DNA from: Bin5 sp965116395
GTDB lineage: Bacteria; Chloroflexota; Anaerolineae; Caldilineales; Caldilineaceae
Direction of reading: 5' to 3'
Assembly (NCBI GenBank): GCA_965116395.1
Contig: OZ220684.1
Coordinates: 3,968,001 to 4,032,000 of the forward strand
DNA length: 64,000 nucleotides
How positions within the stretch are numbered: position 1 is the stretch's first letter; each line of letters opens with the position of its first letter. The notes below the pieces were generated by a model. It saw nothing but the letters and a program-made list of their open reading frames with translations. It ran no database searches and was not told the origin of the DNA. Position numbers and translations under genes: made by a program. Shown piece by piece: positions 1-9,249 of this stretch.

Positions 1-633
1 CCATGACGATGCCGCGTACGAGTGCATCAGCTCGACTGCGGTGGGCTCCGGTGACCTCAACCCCTGTAGCGTGTTGATCGTCACTGGGAAAAAGGTCAGA
101 TAAGCGGCGATAACCGCCACGGAGAACCAACTGCCGCCTAACCATATGACAACCATTGGCGCAATTGCCAGCAGGGGAACGGTCTGCGATGCTACTACAT
201 AGGGCAGCATTCCCCGTTCCAATAGCCCCGAGTGCGCGAAGGCAACGCCAAGGGCAAAGCCGAGAACCCCGCCGAGCAGGAACCCGGCCACGGCCTCCTG
301 CAGAGTAAAGAGCGAGGCCCGCAATAGAATTGTCAACAGAATTGTGTCACTGCCCCGCCGCGGCGGCTGGAAAATCGTCGCCAGGATGTCCCACAAATGA
401 GGCATGGCACGGTCGTCAGCGCGCACCGGCAACTTCACCTCGCACAGACCGACTGAACCGCACAGCGCGCCCATCGGCTTGTCAGATTCTGCCACTACAG
501 GTACTGTCCCCCGCAGGAAAGCGCCGCCTGGTGCGCCGAGCAGCTTATATGCTTCCCAGAACAACCCCAGCAGCAGAATGATGACTATGAAATAGCCGAT
601 CGCGTTAAGTTTTGGAACTCCGGCCGGCTTCAC
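1..633 (-). CDS. ABC transporter permease, partial (nucleobase/thiamine-precursor type)
   Basis: Inner-membrane permease of the SsuC/ThiX/RibX class (BPD_transp_1). The 211 codons present run from a GTG at 633 to base 1, so the C-terminus lies outside the window. Visible are an N-terminal hydrophobic segment (about residues 12-26), a periplasmic loop with the phrase MPHLWDIL, and at least two further membrane segments including the EAVAGFLLGGVLGFALG stretch and a run around VASQTVPLLAIAPMVVIWL, typical of the nitrate/taurine/pyrimidine import family. The GTG shares four bases (GTGA) with the stop of the dihydropyrimidinase gene, so translation is probably coupled. The neighbours (dihydropyrimidinase, beta-ureidopropionase, molybdenum hydroxylase) suggest the cargo is a pyrimidine, hydantoin or related ureide; that is inference. 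No ATPase or binding protein is visible in the window. Confidence 0.85.
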   Translation of the reverse strand, partial: MKPAGVPKLNAIGYFIVIILLLGLFWEAYKLLGAPGGAFLRGTVPVVAESDKPMGALCGSVGLCEVKLPVRADDRAMPHLWDILATIFQPPRRGSDTILLTILLRASLFTLQEAVAGFLLGGVLGFALGVAFAHSGLLERGMLPYVVASQTVPLLAIAPMVVIWLGGSWFSVAVIAAYLTFFPVTINTLQGLRSPEPTAVELMHSYAASSW

Positions 634-2036
634 AATACCTCCGCGAACGGCTTGCGCTGCAAGAAGCGCCCGCTGCCAGCGGCGCCCATCCAGCTGTCAC
701 CGTCGACGATTACCTGACCGCGCAGAAGGACCTTTTCGGCCCAGCCGCGCACGCGCATGCCCTCGTAGACGTTGTAGTCGGTACGCATATGGTGCGTTGT
801 CGCCGAAATCGTGTGTTCCTTTTCTGCGTCCCAGATGACGATGTCAGCGTCGGAGCCAACCGCGATTGTGCCTTTACGGGGATATAGTCCGAAGATTTTG
901 GCCGGGTTGGTGCTTGAAATCTCGACAAACCGGTTGGCGCTATAGTGGCCGCCGCCCACGCCAGCATGCCACATCACCGGCATTCGATCCTCGATGCCGG
1001 GCATGCCGTTGGGGATCTGGTGAAAGCCTTCCCGGCCCAACTCCTTACCGGCAATGCGACCGCCAACACCGCCTTCATACCAGAATGGGCAGTGATCGGT
1101 GGAGATAGCCTGCAGCCCACCGTTCGCCAGCTCCTTCCAGAGAATGGCTGCATCCTTGGGCTGCCGTACCGGCGGCGAGCAGACGTACTTGGCCCCCTCG
1201 TAACCGGGCTTGGCAAGGTCCTCCTCAAAGACAAACAGATACTGCGTACAGGTTTCACCCATCACGTTGAAGCCTTTGGCCCGGCCCAGCGCAAGTTGCT
1301 CGACCGCCTCTTCGCAGGTTACGTGGACGACATATAAAGAAGCGCCGCTGATGCCAGCCAGGGCAACCGCCCGTCCAGTCGCCTCCGCTTCAGCCATTGC
1401 GGGATGGGCCGTAGCATGGTACTTCGGCGCCGTCTTGCCTTCGTTCAGAAGCCGCGTTGTCAAGTCGGCGATCACATCTCCATTCTCCGCGTGGACCATG
1501 ACCAGCAGACCATGCTCAGCCGCAACCTGCATCGCGCGAAAAAGAGTCGTGTCGTCGACTTGGAACAGCCCCTTATACGCCATGAACAGCTTGAGACTGG
1601 TAATACCCTCATCGACAACAGTTGGGATCTCCGCCATCACATCATCGCGCAGGTCAGTGATCGCAACGTGAAATCCGTAATCTATCGCAGCTTTCCCTTC
1701 CGCCTTGGCGTGCCAGGTTTCTATCCCCTCCTTGAGCGAGCCGCCCACCGGCTGGATGACAAAGTCAATGTGGGTAGTGGTTGCGCCAAAGGCCGCAGCA
1801 CGATGGCCTGTAAAAAAGTCGTCCGAGGAGACAGTGCCGCCGAATGGCAGCTCCAGATGTGTATGCACGTCGATGCCGCCGGGCAGGAGGAGCTTTCCTG
1901 TGGCGTCGATCACCTCTGCGCCCTCAGTGGGCAGTTCTAGCCCGATTAGCGCAATCTTTTCGTCCTCGATCAGCAGGTCGGCCTGCACGCTGTCAGCGGC
2001 TGTGACGATAGTTCCATTCTTTATCACTGTCGGCAT
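630..2036 (-). CDS. hydA: Dihydropyrimidinase / hydantoinase
   Basis: Zinc amidohydrolase of 468 residues that opens the ring of 5,6-dihydropyrimidines or hydantoins to N-carbamoyl amino acids. Family landmarks are intact: metal site His58 and His60 in DVHTHLELPF, the lysine that is carboxylated in relatives (Lys149 in SLKLFMAYKG), further metal histidines in VMVHAEN and YVVHVTCEE, and the catalytic aspartate in STDHCPF. The ATG at 2036 is chosen over a longer frame reaching 2114 because it begins the canonical MPTVIKNGTIV and has GGAGG a few bases upstream. It lies 78 bp after the beta-ureidopropionase gene and overlaps the following permease start by 4 bp. Together the two hydrolases make the last two steps of reductive pyrimidine degradation; no dihydropyrimidine dehydrogenase is seen, so a hydantoin substrate is equally possible. 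Confidence 0.93.
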   Translation of the reverse strand: MPTVIKNGTIVTAADSVQADLLIEDEKIALIGLELPTEGAEVIDATGKLLLPGGIDVHTHLELPFGGTVSSDDFFTGHRAAAFGATTTHIDFVIQPVGGSLKEGIETWHAKAEGKAAIDYGFHVAITDLRDDVMAEIPTVVDEGITSLKLFMAYKGLFQVDDTTLFRAMQVAAEHGLLVMVHAENGDVIADLTTRLLNEGKTAPKYHATAHPAMAEAEATGRAVALAGISGASLYVVHVTCEEAVEQLALGRAKGFNVMGETCTQYLFVFEEDLAKPGYEGAKYVCSPPVRQPKDAAILWKELANGGLQAISTDHCPFWYEGGVGGRIAGKELGREGFHQIPNGMPGIEDRMPVMWHAGVGGGHYSANRFVEISSTNPAKIFGLYPRKGTIAVGSDADIVIWDAEKEHTISATTHHMRTDYNVYEGMRVRGWAEKVLLRGQVIVDGDSWMGAAGSGRFLQRKPFAEVL

Positions 2037-2114
2037 ATCAAGCTCCTCCGCGACCATCCAGCCCAAGCTGGGTTCATCATTGGTCAAATGCGAGCCACGC
2101 TCTCTCCGTGGCAA

Positions 2115-2987
2115 TCATGCTGCTACGATCTTGTCGTACATGTCCGGCCGCCGGTCGCGCAGGAATTGCCATGTGTCCCGCACCTCCTTGATCAGATCCA
2201 GATCCAGGTCGCGGATGACCAACTCCTCCGCGTAGGGATCTGCCTGGCCCGGAAGATCTTGGCGTTCGCCCAGCGTCGTCACAAACTCGCCCCGCGGCGT
2301 GCAGAAGTAGCTCTGGCCGTAAAAGTCGTTTTCGCCCAGCTCTGCTTCAACGCCGACACGGTTGATGGTGCCGACGAAATAGCCATTGGCGATGGCGTGA
2401 CTGGTCTGCTCGATGCGCCACAGGTGCTGCGAAAGACCGCGCGAGGTGGCGGACGGAATGAATACGATTTCCGCGCCATTCAGTCCTAACATGCGCGCGC
2501 CTTCTGGGAAATGACGGTCGTAGCAAATGTATACGCCAACCTTGCCCACGGCCGTGTCAAAAACAGGGTAGCCGAGATTCCCCGGCCGGAAGTAGAACTT
2601 CTCCCAAAAGCCTGGCAAATGAGGCAAGTGCGTCTTGCGGTATTTGCCCAGGTAGCTGCCGTCGGCATCGATAACGGCCGCGGTGTTGTAGTAGAGGCCT
2701 GGCTGGTCCTCTTCATATAGAGGGACGATCAATACCATTTTCGTTTCAGCAGCCAGGTTCTGCATCCGCTCTGTGATCGGGCCGCCAGGAATGCGTTCGG
2801 CCAGACCGTACCACTGTGGGTCCTGCACCTGGCAGAAATATGGACCGTGAAAGAGCTCCTGGAAGCAGAAAATCTGCACGCCCTGTTCTGCGGCCTGGCG
2901 GGCGTACATCTCGTGCTTCTGGATCATAGACTCCTGGTCGCCGCTCCACGAAGCCTGAAGCAGCGCACCGCGGACGATGCGGGACAT
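2115..2987 (-). CDS. Beta-ureidopropionase / N-carbamoyl amidohydrolase (nitrilase superfamily)
   Basis: Carbon-nitrogen hydrolase of 290 residues that cleaves N-carbamoyl-beta-alanine-like products to amine, CO2 and ammonia. The nitrilase triad is visible: Glu44 in CFQELFHGP, Lys118 in GKYRKTHLP and Cys155 in VYICYDRHFPEG. The start at 2987 (MSRIVRGALLQ) has AGGAGG upstream and replaces a longer frame starting at 3005. It follows the nucleotidyltransferase gene after about 120 bp without a terminator and precedes the dihydropyrimidinase, so the pair is almost certainly co-expressed. Length and motifs match bacterial beta-ureidopropionases and N-carbamoylputrescine amidases; the hydantoinase neighbour favours the former. 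Confidence 0.92.
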   Translation of the reverse strand: MSRIVRGALLQASWSGDQESMIQKHEMYARQAAEQGVQIFCFQELFHGPYFCQVQDPQWYGLAERIPGGPITERMQNLAAETKMVLIVPLYEEDQPGLYYNTAAVIDADGSYLGKYRKTHLPHLPGFWEKFYFRPGNLGYPVFDTAVGKVGVYICYDRHFPEGARMLGLNGAEIVFIPSATSRGLSQHLWRIEQTSHAIANGYFVGTINRVGVEAELGENDFYGQSYFCTPRGEFVTTLGERQDLPGQADPYAEELVIRDLDLDLIKEVRDTWQFLRDRRPDMYDKIVAA

Positions 2988-3109
2988 TGGCGGTCCTCCT
3001 GTCACTCTGGCAAGAAAGTGATTTACGAAAGTTTGAAGCGGTTAAATCCGGTTTGAGCCTTGTCGGGGTCTGCAGGCACTGGTCGCGTAGACTTGCCTCA
3101 ACCGAACCT

Positions 3110-3937
3110 CTAGTCAAGTTCCTCGAGCATGTAGGCAAACCCCAGCGTACGCAACTCCTGAGTCACGTAGTGGAGGACGCTCTCTTCCATCGCCCGCGGG
3201 TAGCCTATATCCCACTGCTCGCAGATAGCCGGGCCGCAGTCGCGCATAATTCTGGCCAGACGCAACGGGAATCGAGCCGCCTCTTCAAGCGGCAGATTGG
3301 TCAGTGTCACGGCCTCTTCCACACGCCTACGGTGGTCGGGTAGAAGAAAACTGTTCAGAGCCTTAACGCCCCGGTCCTTCCGCCGTCCGCTTGCCGCGCA
3401 GAGTACGTTTGTGAGATGCAGAAGGATTATCGAGTTGCCCGCCGCGGCGACCAGTTTTTCGTTGCGGCCCACGACAACGGGCAGCATCGCAACACAACGC
3501 CAGAATTCTGGAATCTCTCTGCGCAAGATCTCCTCGGCCCCTTCCCGATTGAGAGCACACCCAGGATTCGGCTGCCACACCAGTGTATTCTCCTCTCTGT
3601 AGAGAACACGCGTCTCGCCTTCAGTCACCTCGGCGTACGCACCACTGTGCAGCCAAACATCCAAACGCATGGCTTCGTCGGTCATGGCATTGACCATCCG
3701 GCCGTCGAACATCAGGCGTATGAAGACCAGCGGACGGATCTGACCCAGCCAATTATCGACCTCCCCGCGAAACACGTCGAGCGCGTTGTCATCGATCAGC
3801 AGATGGGCGTCAACGTCACTCCAGCGGTCTGCCTTCTCTTTTCCAAAACTGCCGGTCAACCAGGCGGCTCGAATGACCGCGTCGGCTTCGACTTTGTCCG
3901 TGAGAGCGTCGATGAAGCGCGTCTGGGGGGTCTTCAT
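3110..3937 (-). CDS. Nucleotidyltransferase-fold protein (ANT/MNT-like)
   Basis: A 275-residue protein with an N-terminal polymerase-beta-type nucleotidyltransferase signature: GSFG at residues 29-32 followed by SDVD at 40-43, the glycine-serine and metal-binding aspartate pattern of aminoglycoside adenylyltransferases and MNT toxins or antitoxins. The remaining part is helical and not recognised. Its ATG shares four bases with the stop of the molybdenum-hydroxylase large subunit (ATGA), so it is translated with that operon. It is not related to MocA or MobA, the usual nucleotidyltransferases of molybdenum enzymes. Substrate unknown; membership of a resistance-type adenylyltransferase family is a fold-level call only. 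Confidence 0.7.
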   Translation of the reverse strand: MKTPQTRFIDALTDKVEADAVIRAAWLTGSFGKEKADRWSDVDAHLLIDDNALDVFRGEVDNWLGQIRPLVFIRLMFDGRMVNAMTDEAMRLDVWLHSGAYAEVTEGETRVLYREENTLVWQPNPGCALNREGAEEILRREIPEFWRCVAMLPVVVGRNEKLVAAAGNSIILLHLTNVLCAASGRRKDRGVKALNSFLLPDHRRRVEEAVTLTNLPLEEAARFPLRLARIMRDCGPAICEQWDIGYPRAMEESVLHYVTQELRTLGFAYMLEELD

Positions 3938-6285
3938 ACATTGGCCTCGGCGGATGCCTCCCCAACCAACTCGAACAGCCGGTTGGGGCTTAGCGGAATC
4001 TCGCGCACTTCCAGTCCTATATCGCCGAAGGCACTGTCGATCGCTTGGGCAAAGAGCGCGCCTACTGGAATCGCGCCGGCCTCTCCTGCCCCCTTCACCC
4101 CCAGAGGATTCAACGGCGAAGGCGTCTCTACGTGATCGCTCACGATGTTCGGTACATCAGGTGCGGTGGGAAGTAGGTAGTCCATCAATGACGCGTTCAT
4201 CAGCGCGCCGTTTTCGTCAAAATGCAACTGCTCATAAAAAGCATTGCCGATCCCCTGCGCCACACCGCCCTGGATCTGGCCGTCCAGAATCAGAGGGTTA
4301 ATCACCTTGCCGCAATCATGCACGACTACATATTTCTCGATCTCAAGGTTGAATGTATCTGGGTCCACTCTCAGGATCACCGCGTGGACGCCGGAAGCAG
4401 TCGCGCCCCGTTCAGGTCCAAAATACTCTGTGGCCTCCAGCCCCGGTTCCGTCCCGGGCTTGACTCCGCCGCGCATGGGGTTTGCCTCAACTGCAAGTTG
4501 ACCTAGCGAAATCGAGGTCTGCGGCACACCTCTTACCCGGACCCGCCCTTCAATCAACTCCAGGTCCTCTTCTGCGACTTCCAGTTTTTCCCCTGCCAAC
4601 TTCAAAATCTTCTCTCGAACTTTGGAGGCGGCCGCGTGCATTGCGTTACCGGCCACCACCGCACCGCGGCTGGCAAACGTGCCCGCCCCCCAGTAGAAGA
4701 GGTCCGTGTCGCCGGTCACAATGTGTATGTCAGAGACTTTCACACCGATCTGGTCGGCCACCACCTGGGCAAAACTTGTGTAATGGCCCTGGCCCTGCGT
4801 CCCAATGCCCGTTGCTACACTTACTTTGCCGCTGGATTCGACCGTCACCCTCGCGCCCTCGTACGGCCCGATTGCCGTGCCCTCAACATAGCTGACGACG
4901 CCAATGCCGACCCGTTCGCCCGCAGCTCTCCGCTTCGGCTGTTCCTCCTGTACGAACGCCCCGTACCCGATCAGGTCCAGGGCACGGTCCAGGGCCGGCT
5001 CATAGTTGCCGCTGTCATAAACCAGCTGCGTAAAATCTTGAAATACGATGTCGTTTGCGTAGGGAAACTGCTCGGGCCGGATGTAGTTCTTGCGACGAAT
5101 CGCGATTGGGTCAATCGCCAGCTCTTTGGCGGCAATGTCCAACAGCCGCTCCATCACGAAAACGCCATGTTGACGACCTGCCCCCCGGTAGGGCGTTACG
5201 ATCGGCTTGTTGGTAAACACGCTGGTGAACTCGGAATGATAGTCTCGCACGACATAGGGGCCCAGAAGGGTACACTGGCTGCTGACGGGAACGGTTAGCC
5301 CATAGGGCGCGTAGGCCCCTGCGTCATGCAGAAACACATCCTTCACGCCCAGTACCGTGCCGTCCTCCTTGAGAGCAATTGTGGCATCGTGCACCTGCCC
5401 CCGTTCCTGCGTCGTGGCATAGAAATTCTCTTCCCGGTCCTCGATCCACTTCAGCGGGCGGCCTAACTGCATCGTGGCCCAGGCCAGCAGGACCTCCTCC
5501 GGGTAAAACATCATGATCTTGGGACCGAAGCCACCGCCGATGAACGGGGCGATTACCCGCACCTGGTGCTCGGACAGCCCCAGCATTGCCGCCAGCCCAT
5601 TGCGGATGGCAATGGGCGCCTGGGTCGTGTCCCAAATCGTCATATGCTGACTCTTTTCCTCCCAGTTGGCGACGATTCCTCGGTTTTCCATTGCCGCCGC
5701 CGTGCCCCGATCGTAACTGAAACGGCGCCGGATGATCAGGTCGGCCTCGGCCTCCGCCTGCACCCAGTTTCCTTTGGCCTGGGTCACCCGCGCGTTGATA
5801 TTATGCCCCAGATCATCGTGGACCAGGGGTGCATCCTCGGCCAGTGCCGACTCCAGATCGACGACCGCGTCCAAAGGCTCATAATCAACAGAGATCTCGT
5901 CGAGCGCATCCTCAGCAAGGTAGCGGCTCTCCGCGACGACCATCGCTACCGCTTCGCCCGCGTGGCAGACTTTTTCTTTGGCAAGTGGAACTTGCGTACG
6001 CTGGTAAAACTCGATCTGCTCTACCGGAAGTGGTGGCACCAATAGGGGACCAGGCTGCCAGTAATCACCTAGGTCGTCGGCGGTGTAGACCGCGGCCACG
6101 CCCGGGCTCTGACGGGCGCCGTCCGCATCAATTGACCGGATGCGCGCGTGGGCCAGATCACTGCGAAGGAACGCCACGTGCAGCATACCGGCCAACTGTA
6201 CATCATCAGTAAATAGCGCACGGCCCGTAAGTAATCGGGGATCTTCATTGCGTTTTATCGGCTGGCCGAACTGGCGTGTGGACAT
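3934..6285 (-). CDS. Xanthine-dehydrogenase-type molybdopterin-binding large subunit (CoxL family)
   Basis: Catalytic subunit (783 residues) of a heterotrimeric molybdenum hydroxylase that hydroxylates N-heterocycles or aldehydes using water. Evidence: N-terminal GQPIKRNEDPRLLTG, the cofactor-binding GGGFGPK, the segment PYRGAGR and the C-terminal VKGAGEAGAIP that carries the catalytic glutamate of the family. True form I CO dehydrogenase has a cysteine-containing AYRCSFR loop at the PYRGAGR position, so this is not a CO oxidiser of that type. The 2Fe-2S and FAD subunits lie upstream in the same operon, separated by an interrupted membrane-protein gene. Context points to a purine, pyrimidine or related heterocycle as substrate (inference). 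Confidence 0.92.
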   Translation of the reverse strand: MSTRQFGQPIKRNEDPRLLTGRALFTDDVQLAGMLHVAFLRSDLAHARIRSIDADGARQSPGVAAVYTADDLGDYWQPGPLLVPPLPVEQIEFYQRTQVPLAKEKVCHAGEAVAMVVAESRYLAEDALDEISVDYEPLDAVVDLESALAEDAPLVHDDLGHNINARVTQAKGNWVQAEAEADLIIRRRFSYDRGTAAAMENRGIVANWEEKSQHMTIWDTTQAPIAIRNGLAAMLGLSEHQVRVIAPFIGGGFGPKIMMFYPEEVLLAWATMQLGRPLKWIEDREENFYATTQERGQVHDATIALKEDGTVLGVKDVFLHDAGAYAPYGLTVPVSSQCTLLGPYVVRDYHSEFTSVFTNKPIVTPYRGAGRQHGVFVMERLLDIAAKELAIDPIAIRRKNYIRPEQFPYANDIVFQDFTQLVYDSGNYEPALDRALDLIGYGAFVQEEQPKRRAAGERVGIGVVSYVEGTAIGPYEGARVTVESSGKVSVATGIGTQGQGHYTSFAQVVADQIGVKVSDIHIVTGDTDLFYWGAGTFASRGAVVAGNAMHAAASKVREKILKLAGEKLEVAEEDLELIEGRVRVRGVPQTSISLGQLAVEANPMRGGVKPGTEPGLEATEYFGPERGATASGVHAVILRVDPDTFNLEIEKYVVVHDCGKVINPLILDGQIQGGVAQGIGNAFYEQLHFDENGALMNASLMDYLLPTAPDVPNIVSDHVETPSPLNPLGVKGAGEAGAIPVGALFAQAIDSAFGDIGLEVREIPLSPNRLFELVGEASAEANV

Positions 6286-6441
6286 AGGTTTTCAGAATCG
6301 GTGAAATCGAGATGGCCTGTACGCAGGGCGAAGAACCGATGGCAATCTTGCCAGCCAGTCAGCCTTCGCTTCCATCAACAGCAACATCGGCCTACGCGTC
6401 TTCCCTGATACACGCGCAGTGTTGCCTACCAAATTGCCGCC
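6286..6441 (-). other. Short intergenic gap inside the catabolic operon
   Basis: This 156-bp gap between the broken membrane-protein gene and the large-subunit gene shows no gene, no clear hairpin and no recognisable promoter. Confidence 0.5.
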
Positions 6442-7797
6442 TCAGCCCTTTACGGGAACCGTTCCGGCATCCAACTCCTCTTGCAGAGCACCTTCATTCT
6501 CGTTTCCAGAGTTCCGCAACCAGTTCCCTAGCCCCAATGCGACCGGGTAAAAAGCTGCGTTAAGCACGAAAATGAACAGGGCGGTAATCAGGTGGTCCGG
6601 TATCGTAAACGACGGCAAGAATCGAAGCAAATGGAACGCGATCGTGGGTTGCGCGACGATCGAGAAGCCAACCATAAAGCCGCCCGCCGCGGCCAGTCTG
6701 AACTGCCAGTCTCTCGGCATATACCCCAACCGAGTCATCCATTGGTATGTCAGGTCCAGCAGAACCGCCCCAAGCAGGAAAACCAATGTTAGCCGCGGCG
6801 GCTCTCCACTCAAGACGTCGGCAAATGCAGACGACGCGAATCGAATCCCGAAGTAGAAGAGTGCGAAGGTTGTCGCAGTCCAAGGGCCGGGGATAAGCCG
6901 CCGCGCAACGACCGACAGGAAGAATGCGGCAAAGCCTATTATAGTTGGGTAGAGCCAGACTGGGCGCTGAGCCACAAGGCTGTCAACAGTACTGACTTCC
7001 CATTCGACCGCACCGATAATGAGAAGTTCGCTCAAAGCTAAGGCGAGGAACAGCAGTCTGACCAGACTGCGCCAGTCCAGTGTAGAAACAGACCCACCGG
7101 TCAAACGCCAATTCCTTAAGCCCTTTCTTTCTCCAAGCCGCGCAATGCTGGCATCTTTCTGACCGTCTTTCCTACCACCCATTTTGTCTAGAGTGACTTC
7201 ATTCCCGCCTTCACCCAGAAGACTCGCCGCGAAAATGAGGAGACATGCAGCTGACACGGCTAAAAAGACGTGAGGTGGACTCCAGGCGGTCAGATCAACC
7301 CCATAAAGTTCGTGCCATATGGCGTCTCCCGGAATGGAGAGAAGACCGTATCCCGCCACGAGCACGAGTCCGCCAACGTAAGGGTTGCCCCTGACCCAGC
7401 TGCGAGGATCATGGACTCCCGCTCTGAAGTTCGGAATGGCAAGCGACAGCAGACCCCCCACTGCCACCACAAATGTAAGCTAAAAACCGGCGTATACCAT
7501 CAAGTGCGGCGGCCACAAAAAGTCCTCGCCGCCCGGCACAATGCCCGTTACGATGTGCTCACTGAGGTCCCAGTATGCCCCGAAGCTGATCAGAACTGCG
7601 CCAATGCCTACCAGAATGGCCAGCGAACTCGAAAAGCGGGCAGAAATGGCGATGGCACTCCTGCCTTGCGCGGAGTCCGATCGGCCCCTACGCCCCGAAT
7701 GCTTCATTGGCGAGAGATAGAGCCACCATGCCAGAAATGCCAAAACCCCAATTGTCACGCCAGAAAAAACGAGGCCCTGCAGAAATAGTGTATTCAC
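6442..7797 (-). pseudogene. Polytopic membrane protein interrupted by an in-frame TAG
   Basis: A single reading frame of 452 codons is broken only by a TAG at 7480-7482. The first part (105 residues from GTG at 7797, preceded by AGGAG and overlapping the 2Fe-2S gene stop as GTGA) ends MVYAGF; the frame continues after the stop with LTFVVAVGGLL and a further 340 or so residues with about nine hydrophobic segments. The phrases WPPHLMVYAG and SPPHVFLAV resemble each other, suggesting internal duplication around a histidine motif. Family not recognised. Possibilities are a real nonsense mutation, a one-base sequencing or assembly error (TTG leucine to TAG fits the hydrophobic context), or suppression. 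The lower half could restart at GTG 7470. Its position between subunits of a molybdenum hydroxylase suggests a transport or electron-transfer role, but nothing in the sequence proves that. Confidence 0.65.
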
Positions 7798-8276
7798 GCG
7801 GGTTTCTCCTGTAACAATCTAGCGCTCAGCTGCACGGCCTCCACGATCTTCTGGTAACCCGTGCAACGGCAGATGTTGCCCGAAAGTATTTCACGAATTT
7901 CATCCTCCGACGGATCGGGATTCTCTTCCAGGAATGGCACCAGCGTCATCAGGATTCCAGGCGTGCAGAATCCGCACTGGAGCCCATGTTTCTCCCAGAA
8001 GCCATGTTGTATCGGATGTAATTCCTCCTGGCCGCCGTCCAAACCTTCCACTGTGGTAACTTCGCGTCCATTCGCCTGTACCGCGAACATTAGACAGGAG
8101 CGCACCGCCGCACTGTCCACGAGCACAGTACATGCGCCGCAGACGCCGTGTTCGCATCCTACGTGCGTGCCTGACAACCCAATGTCATGACGCAGAAAAT
8201 CGCTCAGCAACAACCGCGGCTCGACCGAACGTTCATACTGGCGGCCATTCACCGAAACGGAGATTGTCTGTTCCAA
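7794..8276 (-). CDS. 2Fe-2S small subunit of molybdenum hydroxylase (CoxS/XdhC type)
   Basis: Iron-sulfur subunit of 160 residues carrying electrons from the molybdenum centre to FAD. All eight cluster cysteines are present: Cys41, 46, 49 and 61 for the plant-ferredoxin-like cluster (CEHGVCGACT) and Cys101, 104, 136 and 138 for the helical-domain cluster (QCGFCTPG and CRCTGY). The start appears to be TTG at 8276, preceded by AGGA at a good distance and lying 17 bp after the FAD-subunit stop. Its end overlaps the start of the membrane-protein gene by four bases. Confidence 0.93.
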   Translation of the reverse strand: MEQTISVSVNGRQYERSVEPRLLLSDFLRHDIGLSGTHVGCEHGVCGACTVLVDSAAVRSCLMFAVQANGREVTTVEGLDGGQEELHPIQHGFWEKHGLQCGFCTPGILMTLVPFLEENPDPSEDEIREILSGNICRCTGYQKIVEAVQLSARLLQEKPA

Positions 8277-8293
8277 AACTCAGTCCTGTTCCT

Positions 8294-9178
8294 CTACTGC
8301 CTTTCGTGACCGGCTGCCCTCGCGCAGGCCTTGGTCAGTACGCGTTCTGCAAGGACTCCCGCCAAATGACGGCGAAACGCCGGCCCGGCATGAATGTCTC
8401 CAACAGGGTCAATATCCAGTTTTGCGGCAGCATCGGACGCAGCCCGAATAGCCGCTGCAGTCGGTTTTTCACCGACCAGCAAGGAGGCCGCCTGTTCCGC
8501 CTCCACCGGAGCTTCCCCTACCCCAAGGAATACGAGCGTCACGTTGCCTATTGAGCCTCCCTCGGACAGATCAACAACAGCCGCTGCGCCGCACATCGCG
8601 TAATTGCCCTTCTGCCGGGCAACCTCCTCGAATGCCCAGCCACTGCCAGCCGGCAAACCAGGAAAAGCCACCTCTAGTAGCATCTCTTCTGGCTGCATCG
8701 AAGTGGTGAACAGCCCTACATAGTAGTCTCGCGCCGCAATCCACCGCGCTTCTGTAAAGCTGCGTACATACATGCTCGCATCCAGAGCAATTGCTAGGGC
8801 TGGCAGTTCTGCCGTAGGGTCGGCGTGTGCCAGGCTTCCGCCAATGGTTCCCCGATTGCGAATCTGAGCATGCGCGATGTGGGGCATGGTTTCGTGGATC
8901 AACGGTACAATCCGTTTCACCAGTGCGCTGCGCTCGACGGCGCGCTGGCGTGTCATCGCCCCACATCGTAGCTCGTCGTTGTCTTCTCGAAGAAAGAACA
9001 ACCCCTCAATCCCGTTAAGATCTATCAGCGCAGTAGGCTGGGTCAAACGAAAATTCATAGTCGGCACTAAGCTCTGCCCACCGGCCAGGAGCTTGCCGTC
9101 CTCGCCATAGTTCCAAAGCAGGGCCAAAGTTTCTTCTACTGTACGAGGCGCATGATACTCAAAAGCCGCCGGTTTCAT
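8294..9178 (-). CDS. FAD-binding subunit of molybdenum hydroxylase (CoxM type)
   Basis: Flavoprotein subunit of 294 residues that accepts electrons from the 2Fe-2S subunit. It shows the family signature AGGQSLVPTMNFRL near residue 40, the FAD-contacting TIGGSLAHADPTAELP near residue 110 and a C-terminal CO_deh_flav_C-like domain. The ATG at 9178 begins MKPAAFEYHAP as in relatives; a longer frame from a TTG at 9196 is less likely. The medium-small-(membrane)-large order with tight spacing indicates one transcript. No maturation factors (CoxD/E/F or XdhC chaperone) are visible nearby. Confidence 0.92.
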   Translation of the reverse strand: MKPAAFEYHAPRTVEETLALLWNYGEDGKLLAGGQSLVPTMNFRLTQPTALIDLNGIEGLFFLREDNDELRCGAMTRQRAVERSALVKRIVPLIHETMPHIAHAQIRNRGTIGGSLAHADPTAELPALAIALDASMYVRSFTEARWIAARDYYVGLFTTSMQPEEMLLEVAFPGLPAGSGWAFEEVARQKGNYAMCGAAAVVDLSEGGSIGNVTLVFLGVGEAPVEAEQAASLLVGEKPTAAAIRAASDAAAKLDIDPVGDIHAGPAFRRHLAGVLAERVLTKACARAAGHERQ

Positions 9179-9249
9179 CCTGCCCACTCTCGACAAATGC
9201 CGGAAATGTCATCATTAGATGGAATGCGTAGTTCGAGAATCACCAATCT

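Noticed and set aside
3934..9178. Aerobic CO dehydrogenase (form I)
   Set aside because: The large subunit has PYRGAGR where form I enzymes have the AYRCSFR loop with the Cu-binding cysteine, so a general xanthine-dehydrogenase-type hydroxylase is the safer call.
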